64,000 bases of DNA from Microvelia longipes (taxonomy: Eukaryota > Arthropoda > Insecta > Hemiptera > Veliidae), in NCBI GenBank assembly GCA_018340805.1, contig JACMZG010001913.1, forward strand, positions 6,479,230 to 6,543,229, in the 5' to 3' direction. Positions 33,525-45,339 of the stretch are shown here, piece by piece. The notes beneath the pieces were generated by a model. That model worked only from the letters and a program-made list of their open reading frames with translations, did not search any database and was not told the DNA's origin. Position 1 is the stretch's first letter, and each line of letters begins with the position of its first letter. Position numbers and translations under genes: made by a program.

Positions 33525-33800
33525 ATATCAATGAGAAGAACTTAGAGTACTTCATAGAAGAAACTATATCAATGGGAAGAACTTAGAGTACTCCATAGAA
33601 GAATTAATCAAGGGAAGAACTTAGAGTAAGAAGAAATTATATCAATGGGAAGAACTTAAGAGTATTCCATAGAAGAAATTATATCAATGGGAAGAACTTA
33701 GAGTATTTCACAGAAGAAATTATATCAATGGGAAGAACTTAGAGTACTTCATAGAAGAAATTATATCAATGGGAAGAACCTAGAGTGTTTCATAGAAAAA
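33525..33800 (+). repeat. ~41-bp minisatellite, about 7 units
   Basis: The unit GAAGAACTTAGAGTACTnCATAGAAGAAATTATATCAATGG repeats with small deletions. Confidence 0.85.
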
Positions 33801-33829
33801 ATTGGCTGTAACCAAGGAAAGGTATGAGT

Positions 33830-35090
33830 AAAAAAGGAAAGCAGGATAGATTTTCTTCAAATTTCTTTTTTACCCATAATGATATTACAAACACTATTTG
33901 TATACAGGCAAAACAAACTAGGAGTAAACTCTCTAGATAAAATACATACTCTTTGTAATGAGAGACACACTCACATTCCTATGATGATTTTATGTATCAC
34001 ACAAGTTAGCAGTACATAACACAAACATATAAATCATAAAATAGTTATAATTTAACCTAATTAAGTATTATAAAAATCATAAAGGAATATAAAAAACAAA
34101 GACAGCTATGCAAGGCTGAATACAGAAACAAATATCAAATAATATAAACTATAGATTATTTAAGTTGAAATAGATGTTAAATGGAATTCTAATTTCTAAT
34201 TAAGTACAAAATTGTAATTATTCAGAAACAATCCAACTTCAATCCATGCATTCTTTATTTTCTAAATTTTTAACACTATATTTTTATCTATTGTAGTGAA
34301 GTACAATGCAACAATCTCATGCGTTTTTTAATAAAAGGTTTATAAAAAAATGAGGAATTTATGTTAGTAAAGTCTGGTTCTATCCAAAAAAAATGCTGAA
34401 GTGAGCTGATATTTCTATGTACAGTCAAGTATTCATAAAAAACGCAGTTTAAATTAAGCATTAACACAACCAACATTGAATTGGCACCCACGCACGGATT
34501 ATAAAATAATCTATTTTCTCATAGTTTTGAGAAAATTGAACTTATGGTTATAAACTTACTAAATGAGAAAAGTTAGTTTTGGTGGGCAGTCAAGCTGGTT
34601 CCTAAGGCCAAAGCCGAAGGAAAAATATAATTTAAATACCAGGCTGAAGGATTTATTTATTTGGTTCTAGAGGATGCAAAAACTGTTTAGCTAACTCATG
34701 GTTGCGAAGAAGCAACAACTTTTATTCTTCCCATGGTAAGTTTAAAATTTTACCCCCCGCGAAAGAGAAAATAGTATAATAACAAACAGCAGATTTTAAA
34801 ATCGCAGTACGTTTCAATAAAGTTAATTTTTCATTTATTTGGCAATAAATAATGTCTTACATAGGTTGCTCTTCAGGAAAAGAAATCAATCTAACTTATA
34901 AATGAATCAAACAAAATAATTTTGAGATTTTCTAGACAAAAATAAGTAACAGTTGGTTGCTTAGTCACGCTACAACACAATGAGGTCAGTATTATTAGGC
35001 TTTTATTTATATCTATACAAATATTTTGATAACTATATACTAAAGTAATATATAAACCAATTAGGGAAACAAATGCGATTTCTGTTAAAC
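33830..35090. other. Intergenic DNA; possible degenerate coding patch at 34575-34740
   Basis: 34575-34740 has codon-like texture on + (AEGFIYLVLEDAKTV) but two in-frame stops, and ends at a donor-like GTAAG. It could be a decayed exon. The rest is AT-rich with no gene seen. Confidence 0.25.
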
Positions 35091-35155
35091 CTGGTATGTA
35101 GTTCACATTTTTTCCACCAGGGAGTTGGATCAAATTTTCCAATGGGCGCAGCCAT
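35090..35155 (-). CDS. Possible first coding exon (MAAPIGKFDPTPWWKKCELHT), unidentified
   Basis: On the minus strand ATG at 35155-35153 sits in ACAAGATGGCTGCG, a YY1-like context typical of housekeeping starts. It opens a frame rich in W, P and K for about 22 codons, up to a weak donor-like CAGGTTTAAC. Without that intron the frame continues into AT-rich sequence and stops. No partner exon or family is recognised, so this is a low-confidence call. Confidence 0.2.
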
Positions 35156-35209
35156 CTTGTTTTATCCTTGTAAATGTAATTAACACTATTGACGGTACTC
35201 AATTTTTTT

Positions 35210-36660
35210 GTTTTTATTACATTTCTTAGTACATTTTAGTATAAAATGTAAATAATTTTTGCAAAAAATATGTTTTTTCGCATCAAATAAAGGTTAAAGT
35301 GTAAATTTTTAAATACCAGGTTTGTATAAATTACTTAAAACCTCTTTTAAAGTTTAATTTGCAGCTAGGCTAATTAAACTTTCTTTTTATGAGCACTAAT
35401 TAACTTAGCATATTTTAGCGTGTGATATTTGTTTTTTGCTTAAAATAAATTTAAGTAATTTAACAACTTAAAGTCAAATTTTTTTAATACAATTAAAGCA
35501 ATCGTCATTTTAAGTTATATTTAAGGCAAAACACTGTTGTCTGTATATTCTTCAAAATCTTAATAAAAGTATGTGATTTACCTTTACTATAGTTTCTATT
35601 TTTACTATAGTTTCATTTCAACAATTATCACGTACATATTAAATCAGTACAGTTATAAGTGTTAATAATAAATAAAATTAAATAAAAAAATGTAAATCCT
35701 AAAAGGCTCATGCGCAATTATTCCAAATTTAGCTATATTTTATGTTGAGCCAGGTATCAGCTGATCATGCAAGTCTGAATTTTTGTTACATAGGTTAGTA
35801 TAGGATTTTCTCTACTTGGTTTACATATTACTTTAGTAGATACATATTGATGTGTATTGTATATTGACGTATACATACATATTTTAAAACTCTGTATTTG
35901 TAACAGATTCCAAGCAGCATAACCCTCATTCTAGGACACTGATATTGATATGTATCCCTATCTGTTAAACAGTGTGAAATGTTTAGTTAATTTACCTAAT
36001 AGTAATATTAAGACGTAGAGGACAACCTACAGCTCACTTTACACCAGTCATGTTCCTTACGCCAAGGATTTTTTTCAAAGTAAATTTCACTGACATTTTA
36101 CACACATGCCAGCTTTCTAATACAATTTTCAATTAATAATATTGTTTGAAGGAAATTTAAGAATGTGAAATCAGGACCTTACCTTAAATTGGCCTAAAGA
36201 CCATAAAATCACGACCATAGTTAAAAATTGGGCCTACAGGACAATAGTATCCATTTTCACATATTATATAATGTGAAAAACTTCACATTATATAACACTT
36301 GGAGATAAAAAAATTTATACTGTGTCTAACTTCTACAAATCACGACCTTGAGTAACAGTTTTATTATTAAGTATCACAATATAATATTTATAGATACAAG
36401 GTCCGTTAATGAAAAAGACAAGAATAATTAATAATAACTTTGGCACTGTTGAATTCACTAAATATTTATAATAATTAACAAACAATACTTTTAAAATAAA
36501 TATTAACATAGTTCAGGAGAAATCAGTTAGTTTTTTTATTTTTCTTTGTCATAATTTTGTAACTGATATCAACAAAAGTATATTATGCTATTAGGCAGCA
36601 AAACGGAATTTCGCAGTCGAGATTTATAAATTAGCCCCCGTGCTGAAGGCGAGGGTAGGC
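35210..36660. other. AT-rich intergenic DNA
   Basis: No gene seen. 36255-36345 contains one diverged unit of the 102-bp minisatellite that follows (CTTCACATTATATAACAC, GAGATAAAAAAATTTATACTG). Confidence 0.5.
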
Positions 36661-36720
36661 CATGGAAAGGTTATTATCAGCCCAAGAGTGTGAAGGAAAT
36701 CACTTACACTCTCAAGAAAG

Positions 36721-37225
36721 TGGAGATAAAAAAGTTTATACTGCGTCTAATACTTTTACACACCTCATAGAGATGTATGCGGATACAGATTCATATATTA
36801 AATATTCATATTATATAACACATGGAGATAATAAAGTTTATACTGCGTCTAATACTTTTACACACCTCATAGAGATGTATGCGGATACAGATTCATATAT
36901 GAAATATTCATATTATATAACACATGGAGATAATAAAGTTTATACTGCGTCTAATACTTTTACACACCTCATAGAGATATATGCGGATACAGATTCATAT
37001 ATGAAATATTCATATTATATAACACATGGAGATAATAAAGTTTATACTGCGTCTAATACTTTTACACACCTCATAGAGATATATGCGGATACAGATTCAT
37101 ATATGAAAATTCATATTATATAACACATGGAGATAATAAAGTTTATACTGCGTCTAATACTTTTACACACCTCATAGAGATATATGCGGATACAGATTCA
37201 TATATGAAAACTTCACATTATAAAA
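36721..37225 (+). repeat. 102-bp minisatellite, five units, open reading frame across units
   Basis: Units start with TGGAGATAA at 36721, 36823, 36925 and 37027 (exactly 102 bp), then 37128 (101 bp). Because 102 is divisible by three, a frame of 153 codons (36662-37123) stays open with a 34-residue repeat (DNKVYTASNTFTHLIE...). It ends where the one-base deletion shifts the frame. A related single unit lies at 36260-36340. Coding use is unproven and I regard it as a tandem repeat. Confidence 0.85.
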
Positions 37226-37229
37226 GACA

Positions 37230-37790
37230 CCTGTTGTTTTTCATGAGAGTAGTTTTCTTATAAATTAAAGTTTAAAGATTTGATAAAGTAGAAATGAAAG
37301 CCATCTAGAGAAAGGAGTATTTTCAAATAAACATATTTTTGGTTCCTCCTCAACAGTGGTGTCGATAAAACTATCAGCTAATTCTCTAATGAATTAATAA
37401 TATCTAATTATTGCTATTTTTTTAAATTATATGATTTATAACAATCATGTTTAACACTAATATTGATAAATCTTTAGAAGACTGTAACAGTAACAAAGTT
37501 GGATTCAATTTGTTTGTAAAAAAATTGGACTCAATTTGTCGGTAATAAATTGGAGTAAGTTTGTCATAAACAAATTGGTTCAATTTGTTTGCAACAAATG
37601 GAAATCATATTTGTCAGTAACAAATTTTTATTCGAGTCAACACAAAGGCAGTGGCTCTTAAATTGATTAATTTATGTGAGTGCAGTACGCTCAGAAACAA
37701 ATAAACATCAAAACTTTATATTATTTAGTACTTAAGGATCGAGGATAATAATGACAAACAGTAGATCACCTAGAAAGTAGGCCAAGTTCA
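37230..37790. other. Intergenic DNA with AATTGG(A/T)TTCAATTTGT short repeats
   Basis: 37495-37620 has about five degenerate copies of a ~32-bp AACAAATTGG...CAATTTGT unit. No gene seen. Confidence 0.5.
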
Positions 37791-37794
37791 AGAT

Positions 37795-38000
37795 TTCAGG
37801 ATTTTGTTGGTGACCGCGTCAATGATGATGACAAATCCACCATGGGAGTCATCTTTAGGGATGCAGGGTTAATGGATCCCTCCATTAACCCTTTATTCTT
37901 ATAATCATTAGTAGAGAACAAGTCGCTCTACAAAAATTAACTGACCGTTGGGTACCTATGTCAACATTGATGCGGTAACCACCACTTGAATCATCTTGGC
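37795..38000. mobile_element. Degenerate CTGAAGATG-core foldback
   Basis: GGTGACCGCGTCAATGATG, GGGAGTCATCTTTAGGGATGC and TCAACATTGATGCGGTAACC match the 31811 and 57381 family in both orientations. Confidence 0.5.
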
Positions 38001-38592
38001 ATTAACAGCGGAAGCCAAAGCAGTTTGTTATGCCAAGGTATAAAATTGTTAAATATATAGCGTCACTCACTATCAATGAACCACTACCTAAATAATAATA
38101 GTTCTTACAGTACAAATGTTTAAAATAAACAGTTTTCTTAACTCAAAAAACGACCCAAAAACATTAATTTAAAATTTAATTTTATAATATTAATTCATAA
38201 TTTAAAAACTTAACTCAAAGATTTATAAAACTATAAAACAAAACAAGGGCAAAATCAAAACAACCTAATTTACGGATAAAAAATTGTTATGAAATAGTGA
38301 CAACAATAACACTTAAGTTTAAACTAATCCCCTAAAACAAAAGTTATGAATTTTACAAATTTCTATTAAATAGTGACTTGAAGTAAACATTGCTACCTGC
38401 ATTCTTTATAATACTGATATGTTATCAAATTAAGGAGTTTTTAATAATTAAGTTTAAACCTGAGTTGTAGATAAGCTTTTACTTCTATTTACAGTCCATT
38501 CCGTATTTTATAAACAGAGAATTGTGTTAACTGTTCAAGTCATTGGCAAACCAGAAAGACATTTTTTTGGAAGTCGTAAAGGAACTAAATAC

Positions 38593-38916
38593 CATAGAGA
38601 TATATACTAGAAGGGGCATAGCCTATCTTACTCTATTAAGAGGCATGAAACATCGTTTTGGGGCTCTAAGGGGCTCTGTGTAACCTCATTGAAACCTTTG
38701 TCAGGAGTGAGTCAAGGTTGTAATAAATCAATTGTTTTTGGTTTCTCGCACATTTTTTTTCTGTGTTTTGATTTGTATTTTTAACGTTCTCCTATATAAG
38801 TTACTGGTAATTTTGTACTAATTATTTGATTATATTTTTAGCGAAGGTGGTCAGGTTACTTTTTCGATGTTTCAAAATTCAACCAATAGGGCCCCTCTAG
38901 TAATAATATCTTTATG
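38593..38916 (+). mobile_element. hAT-type MITE (CATAGAGATAT family), full length
   Basis: 324 bp with both terminal repeats. The flanks ACTAAATAC and ACTAATAC are an 8-bp target duplication differing by one inserted A. Confidence 0.9.
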
Positions 38917-39251
38917 ACTAATACGGTCTACTAACTAAATAATAATATGGTCGTTTATTTACATTATTTAAAGAGCTCAATTTTACTGACAGCAAAGAGA
39001 TTGTATGTTACCAAGAGAGTTCATCATTAGTTACAACAAAGAGAAGGTGCGTTAATTACAAAACTCATATGTAGGTACATCAATGAGTATTTAATTTGTC
39101 TAGAGAGCTCAATTTTACGCACAACAAAGGGTTAGTAAATTTAAAAAGTGCATTCTCTTTTATGTAGCATATTTTTTAAAAATTTACACAAAAATTTTAA
39201 AAATGCAAAAAGTGTATGGTTTACACAAATTAAGGATTTGTCATTACGTTG

Positions 39252-39957
39252 AGTCCAAGAGCCAGACCTGAACAAATGTGACTCTGAAAAACGAGGTATA
39301 TTCTGAAAATATACCTTAAATTATGAAGGAAAAGCATAGTCTGCCCATCCAGAATGGAGCTTTTCATATGATTGCGCATGCTCAAACTTTTATAAAATCG
39401 CACTTATTCCAGTTTTCTTGCAATAAGTGGCTCCCTGTAAATCGTGTGCAAAAAATGAAAAGACCATTTTTAAAGCTATTAAAAAATTCTATAAAACGAA
39501 CGTTTAATTATTAAAATCAGATAATTAAAGCCAGACAACCAAAGTTATGGCACTTTTAAAAACACCAAAAAATAGTTAATTTATGCAAAGTCAGTGAATT
39601 TCTTTGAAAAAGTATTGACTTTTAGAGCATTTTTTGGGCCATTTAAGAAAAAAATATCATAGCATTAGTTGCATTAATCTAATTTTGACAAAAAAATACT
39701 CGTTTTATAAGCAAATTTTATCAGCTTTAAAAAAAAGGTCTCATGTTTTTTCACACGACTTACAACTGGAAATAAAGTAATAAACTGGAAAACTGGAATA
39801 AGTGCGATTTTCTAAAATTTTGAACATGCGTAATCATATGAAAGGCTCCACTGTAGATAGGCAGACTATGCTTTTCCTACATAATTTAAGGTATATTTTT
39901 AGAATAATTTGAAGTAGTACAAAATAAGTCACATTTTTTAGGTCTGACTCTTGGACT
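39252..39957. mobile_element. 706-bp foldback element (AGTCCAAGAGCCAGACCTG ends)
   Basis: Long inverted arms run from AGTCCAAGAGCCAGACCTG to its inverse AGGTCTGACTCTTGGACT. The inner blocks AAGCATAGTCTGCC and CATATGATTGCGCATGCTC are mirrored. It is the best-preserved copy; others are at 2676 and 23203. It has no transposase. Confidence 0.8.
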
Positions 39958-39959
39958 AA

Positions 39960-40530
39960 TAGATTTCCCTTCTCTTCCTTTCACACTAACAGTGCAAAAT
40001 GTCTAAATCTCAAACTAAGCCACTAATAAATATTAATAATCCTCTCAATAACGTATTTAAACTTATTTAAGGCCCTATAATCTACATATTTGGCACGCTA
40101 ATAATACTTTTCTTTAAATATTCGGATAACTACAATTTTAATGTTCCCATAGATATCTTAAATGTTAAGAATAAATAAGAATTAAAAATATAAACTAATA
40201 ACTAAATCTAAAATAGTGAATAATAAATACCTCGAGTGTAATTTTCTATTCAAAATTGGCTAAAAACTATATTCTTAATAATTTAGATAGGAATGATTTG
40301 TACTATAAAAGATAATATATTTTTTTTAGATAAAATTAGTTCATTAATAAGGCCAACCAAATGTAACTGGTTGGTTTAAAGATACTTTTAATGACACTAA
40401 ATGTTTTTAACAAAAGATTATTGAACTGGGTGTTTTCGATCAATTATACATTAAATGTTCTTAGCAAGACAACATTTTCTGATAACATTAAATTATTCAC
40501 ATAAAATTTTCTTGTTTTCGCCATTAACAT
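39960..40530. other. AT-rich intergenic DNA
   Basis: No gene or long repeat recognised. Confidence 0.5.
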
Positions 40531-40534
40531 AATG

Positions 40535-40965
40535 ATGAGAACAAGACATAACAACATAGTGATGACAAAAATGCATGACAACATAATGACAAGAACAAAT
40601 TATAACAACATAGTGATGACAAAAATCCATGACAACATAATGACGAGAACCAATTATAATAACATAGTGATGACAAAAATGCATGACAACATAATGACAA
40701 AAACAACTTATAACAACATAGTGATGACAAAAATGCATAATAACATAATGAAAAGAACAAATTATAACAACATAGTGATGACAAAAATGCATAACAACAT
40801 AATGACGAGAACCAATTATAACAACATAGTGATGACAAAAATGCATAACAACATAATGACGAGAACCAATTATAACAACATAGTGATGACAAAAATGCAT
40901 AACAACATAATGACGAGACCAATTATAACAACATACAAAAATGCATGACAACATAATGACCCATG
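40535..40965 (+). repeat. 54-bp minisatellite, about 8 units
   Basis: The unit contains AACAACATAGTGATGACAAA, AATGCATnACAACATAATGA and GAGAACCAATTAT. 54 is a multiple of three and the unit has few stops, so frames stay open on both strands (up to 153 codons). None shows protein-like conservation. Confidence 0.9.
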
Positions 40966-41303
40966 ATATCCAGTCATCACATTATAATAATGAGAACAAG
41001 CCATAACAACATGATGATATACAATAGAAGTAATCACAACATACAAGCACATATGATGAGAGCTTTTATACTTAGTGATCAACATAGACATTCAAGAACA
41101 TTGCAAAACGAATAATACTTATTCGTTTACTTTAAACATCTTAACAAAAAATAATAATTTAAAACTACATTAGTTTAAAACATAAAGTCTCTTCGTCTAA
41201 GTTTTCTAAATGCATCTGTTTAACACACAAACTAATAGAGAATTTAATAGATACATCATATAGAAAACAACAAGACATAACTAGAACTTCTTTTTTTAGA
41301 TGA

Positions 41304-41306
<3 letters not shown>

Positions 41307-41375
<69 letters not shown>
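41307..41375. repeat. TA microsatellite
   Basis: TA run with one AATTA interruption. Confidence 0.95.
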
Positions 41376-41379
<4 letters not shown>

Positions 41380-41708
41380 GATTGTTCTTCATTGCCACTT
41401 AAGTGCATTTTTTGGTCATATTTACAAAACTAAATACTTTTATATAAAACAAAGCATCTAATTGTGAGTTCCTACCTTTTTCAAACATTTGATAAACAAG
41501 TATATAACCCTAGAAAAGAAACCCTAATCTTTCTTAGATGATAATAACTCCATCAAAATGACTATCAAAGAACGGTATTAAAATTGTTAAGAATGTGCTA
41601 GAAAACTTGTTAATAGATCATATGCTACTCCACTCATCAGCTTTCAGGGAGAGATAGCACATTTAAAATAAAACATTTGCCAAAATTTGGTTAGCATTCT
41701 AGGAGTAA

Positions 41709-41955
41709 GGCCCGTATTCAAAGACATTTTCCTTAAGGAACCCTTAAGGAGAATGTTAGGAAAATGTTTTTAAGCCACGAAAACCATGTTTTTTCCCACT
41801 TTTAAACACGGGAACTATCATTTAAATTTTGTGGCTTAAAAACATTTTCCTAACCTAAACCTAACATTCTCCTTAAGGTGACCTAACATTTTCCTAACAT
41901 TCTCCTTAAGGAACCCTTAAGGAAAATGTTAGGAAAATGTCTTTGAATACGGGCC
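41709..41955. mobile_element. PIF/Harbinger-like MITE with TAA target duplication
   Basis: The 247-bp palindrome has ends GGCCCGTATTCAAAGACATT and its inverse, flanked by TAA (41706-41708, 41956-41958). Its inner sequence TTTTTAAGCCACGAAA and CACGGGAAC are shared with the 1.55-kb element at 28893-30446, so this is its deletion derivative. Confidence 0.85.
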
Positions 41956-42099
41956 TAAGACTTTTCCATAAAAAAAGGTGACAATTTAAGATTTCACCCA
42001 TTTTAACCCGATACTAGATACTTAGAATAATACTAATATAGAAGGAGCATACCTATTGATAATAGAGTTGTTTGCTGCCAGCTAGTGACAACAATTAAA

Positions 42100-42430
42100 A
42101 GTAATATCATTTGATACTATTAAGTTTTCGAAAACATGAATAGTTGACACAATATAATTGTGCGAGAGACACCTAGGAAATGTAACTAGCAAAATGCATT
42201 GCTACATCTAGTAACTGTTCCATCATTCGACATTCATCATCATTGATGGCTCGACATATTGTCATGTCCTACTCTGTTTTGTTACGTCTAACTCATTAGG
42301 GCGCCGCCAACAGTACCTGAACCCACTCTGGCTTTCACTTAGAATTCCAAAGAATATAACATGAAGTATTTACCAGAGACGAGCAGTGCTTGCTTACCGT
42401 CAATATGCACTCCAAAGAGCAGAACTTATA
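42100..42430 (-). repeat. Hammerhead-family repeat, near-complete unit with mutated core
   Basis: It runs from ATCATTTGATACTATTAAG through GTGCGAGAGACACCTAGG to GAGACGAGCAGTGCTTGC. The core (minus, 42272-42313) reads GGCGCC, CTAATGA, GTTAGACGTAAC, AAAA, CAGAG. Two invariant bases are changed, so it is inactive. Confidence 0.75.
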
Positions 42431-42477
42431 CAATTTAACACAAATGGTCCCAGTCTAACTTCTTTGGTTACAACTGG

Positions 42478-43076
42478 CCCCCGGTTCACAAAAGTACATG
42501 TCTTGTATACTACAAGTAAAAAGCTACAAGTTTACTAATAATTGTAAGAAATTTGTTTCACTAATGTACAAGTTTAGACTAGTAATTATTAGCGAACTTC
42601 AAACAATTTTATTAAAAAACACTTGTAGGTTACATGTTTTAATTTAAATCTCCTAGGAAACGAGCATATTTGTGTCAAACTCCAATCAAATTTGATTAAC
42701 TCCCCCACTCATACATACTATTCGTAAAAGTAAATTATTTCGAATGCGATTATTTCTAAAATACGAGAAGTAATATTTATGAAAAAAGTTTTACAAACTC
42801 ATATTGAGCACTAGATTACTAATAAACTAAAAGTTTGCGATAAATACTAAGTTTGGATTAATAAAATTAACTCAGTTTACCTAAGTTCGGACTTGGGTAG
42901 AAATTTTACAAGTGAATGTTACATGTAATTGTAATAGACAAGAAAATGTTGTTTATAAAATAGAAAAACGCTACAAATCTACAAGTGTATCCTTGGTAAC
43001 ACTTGTAAATTTGTCATTACAAGTTGTTTTTTACAATTTTTGTAACTACAAGACTTGTACTTTTGTGAAACGGGAC
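42478..43076. mobile_element. ~600-bp MITE with CCCGGTTCACAAAAGTAC ends
   Basis: The left CCGGTTCACAAAAGTAC...CTTGTA and right TACAAGACTTGTACTTTTGTGAA form inverted ends with internal ACAAGT repeats on both sides. The end type resembles PIF/Harbinger MITEs. A clear target duplication was not found. Confidence 0.65.
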
Positions 43077-43249
43077 CCTGGTCACCAGTCTAATATCAGT
43101 AGTGATCCATCTTTCTTAGCATCATTCTAAGGCAATTATATTCTTACAATGTATAAACTTTAGAATTGGAAATATTACTCGTAATTCCCCCGCCCCAACC
43201 ACACCATAGGACCCTTGACTTGTTTAAATTCAGCCGCTTAAACAAAATA

Positions 43250-43400
43250 TTATACAGTGGTCTCCCGGTCAGAAACTACTTTAATAGTGCCATCCTCGCA
43301 GATCTGAATCTGAACTCGAGATTCGTCATCTTGGTTCTCGGTTTCAGTACAAGGTTCATAGTTACCAGAATCCGTTGTTTCTTGGATTTGAGACATAATG
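43250..43400 (-). CDS. GC-rich exon-like block, acidic protein, possible C terminus ETTV
   Basis: On the minus strand a frame runs from an ATG near 43398 and reads MSQIQETTDSGNYEPCTETE then NQDDESRVQIQICEDGTIKV, ending SDRETTV before TAA. Its base composition is far above local GC and its amino-acid mix is that of an acidic, ordered protein. If translated to the stop, ETTV would be a class I PDZ-binding C terminus. Alternatively, AAA|GTAGTT could be a splice donor and the block a first exon. No family is recognised. The 98-codon plus-strand frame over it is its shadow. Confidence 0.35.
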
Positions 43401-43639
43401 ATGTCGTTGGGCGAAGGCTGCTCCGTACCACTCTGGGTCCGACTTGGTTTCCATTTTTATAAATTTAGTAAGGGTAAGCATTAAAAAATGGATAAAAAAT
43501 ATTAGCTACATATAAACATTGTTAATTTAGGAGCACCAAACAAAATTAACATTTGGATATGTATCAACTATCAATTGCACAAAAAATATAATATCACATA
43601 ATATAATATAATAATGTTATTAATGATTAAAGAAAGGAA

Positions 43640-44375
43640 GGTGGTTATAAAAGGGCAGAGAGTGAACGATGATTAAATGAAAAAGTAAAGAATCATTAAA
43701 GGGCAGGTGGAGTGAGGGATGATTAAAAGGGGAAATAAACAATGATTAAAGGGGAGGAGAAGTGAGCGATGATTAAATGGGAAAATAAACAATGATTAAA
43801 GGGCAGGTGGAGTGAGCGATGATTAAATAGGAAAATAAACAATGATTAAAGGGGAGGAGGAATGATTGATGATTAAATGGGGGAAATAAACAATGATTAA
43901 AGGGGAGGAGGAGTGAGCGATGATTAAATGGGGAAATAAACAATGATTAAAGGGGAGGAAGAGTGAATGATGATTAAATGGGGAAATAATGATTAAAGGG
44001 GAGGAGGAGTGAACGATGATTAAATGGGGAAATAAACAATGATTAAAGGGCAGGTGGAGTGAGGGATGATTAAATGAGGAAATAAACAATGATTAAAGGG
44101 GAGGAGGAGTGAACGATGATCAAATGGGGAAAAAACAATGATTAAAGGGCAGGCGGAGTGAGGGATGATTAAATAGGGAAATAATGATTAAAGGGAAGGG
44201 AGGAGGAGTGAACGATGATTAAATGGGGAAATAAACAATGATTAAAGGGCAGGTGGAGTGAGGGATGATTAAATGAGGAAATAAACAATTATTAAAAGGG
44301 GAGGAGGAGTGAAGATGATCAAATGGGGAAAAAACAATGGTTAAAGGGCAGGCGGAGTGAGCGATGATACACAAA
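43640..44375 (+). repeat. 50-bp minisatellite, about 14 units
   Basis: The unit contains GATTAAAGGGGAGGAGGAGT, GAGCGATGATTAAATGGGG and AAATAAACAAT. Variants alternate (GGGCAGGTGG against GGGGAGGAGG), suggesting a higher-order two-unit repeat. The minus-strand frame of 88 codons is an artefact. Confidence 0.9.
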
Positions 44376-44458
44376 TTTTATGGAAAGAAAACTCAGCGTA
44401 CTTAGTAGAGTCTAGTAACTACTCTCTTATATCAATTCATTCATTTATTCATTCAGTT

Positions 44459-44614
44459 TCAGTAGAAACTAACTTCCAGATCATGAGCATATTCGCGATT
44501 CAAAGCAAAAGTGTTCCAATGACCTCGAAATTGAAGGGGATCTCCCTTCAATTTTGATCTAAAAGCTATTTTTACTTGGGAAAACATTTTTTTGATGTTT
44601 CTTTCGGAACTCAT
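44459..44614 (-). CDS. Small unidentified frame (MSSERNIKKMFSQVKIAF...)
   Basis: A 51-codon frame from ATG 44614 to TGA 44461-44459 encodes a basic peptide containing SKLKGDPLQFRGHWNTFALN and ending EVSFY. AATAAA-like signals follow downstream on the same strand (about 44440), and an acceptor-like TATTTATCAG lies upstream near 44668, so it may be a terminal exon. The residue mix looks genuinely protein-like. No domain recognised. Confidence 0.3.
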   Translation of the reverse strand: MSSERNIKKMFSQVKIAFRSKLKGDPLQFRGHWNTFALNREYAHDLEVSFY

Positions 44615-44786
44615 CCTTAATTTATTTATCATCAAATAATATTGATTCAATAATAAAACAACAAAAGACTGATAAATAAATAACATTAAATTGTTAAAAA
44701 TGATATAAAATCAACTTCTTTCTATAAGAGCCTTTAAGAAGAACCACCCTCGTGTAATCAATGTTAGTAAAAAACAGTGCTGCGTT

Positions 44787-45331
44787 CTTAGAATAATACT
44801 ATATATAGAAGGAGCACAGGACCATAAACAAAATGTAATTCCACTGATAACACGAAAGCTAGTTGACTGGTGGACTTAAGTAGAGGTACCACCCTAACAA
44901 CAAAACATTATTTTAAAAAAGGGTCAGAAATATCCATCAATGAAGAAATATCGTAGAGGACAAATATAAAAACTTAAAACACGTGCTGAGTAATTAATAA
45001 AACCGGAATTAGTTGGCAAAAGGATAGCGAAATACAAGAATCTTCATTTAGTCGACAAGGACTACTTTCAATAAAATTTTAATTAAAAACGTTAAACTAC
45101 AAGTTAAAATGTTAAAAATATTGTAATGCACTGATATGTATATTAGTATTTTATGAATAATTAATCATTAATTAATAATAGAACATAATAATTCAGCAAC
45201 CGGAAGTATTGCCAACTTTTTTATAAGAAAATTGGATATTGTTAGGGTGGCAGCATTACTTAAGACCACCACCAGTGAACCGCATTTTATTATATCAGTA
45301 GTGCTCCTTCTATATACAGTAATAATCTAAG
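44787..45331. mobile_element. ~545-bp CTTAGAATAATAC MITE
   Basis: Ends CTTAGAATAATACTATATAT and its inverse, with inner blocks AGAAGGAGCACAGGACC and CAGCAACCGGAAGTATTGCC, as in 47840-48369. The right end is slightly mutated (ACAGTAATAATCTAAG). Confidence 0.85.
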
Positions 45332-45339
45332 GCTGTGCT

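Noticed and set aside
36721..37225. CRISPR array
   Set aside because: The repeats are contiguous 102-bp units without unique spacers, in a eukaryotic genome.
40493..40954. Overlapping 132-153 codon frames on both strands
   Set aside because: They result from a 54-bp repeat whose length is divisible by three and which lacks stops; both strands are open at once, which argues against coding.
43166..43462. 98-codon plus-strand frame
   Set aside because: The minus strand has the more protein-like acidic frame; the plus frame looks like its shadow.
43823..44089. 88-codon minus-strand frame
   Set aside because: Product of the 50-bp minisatellite.
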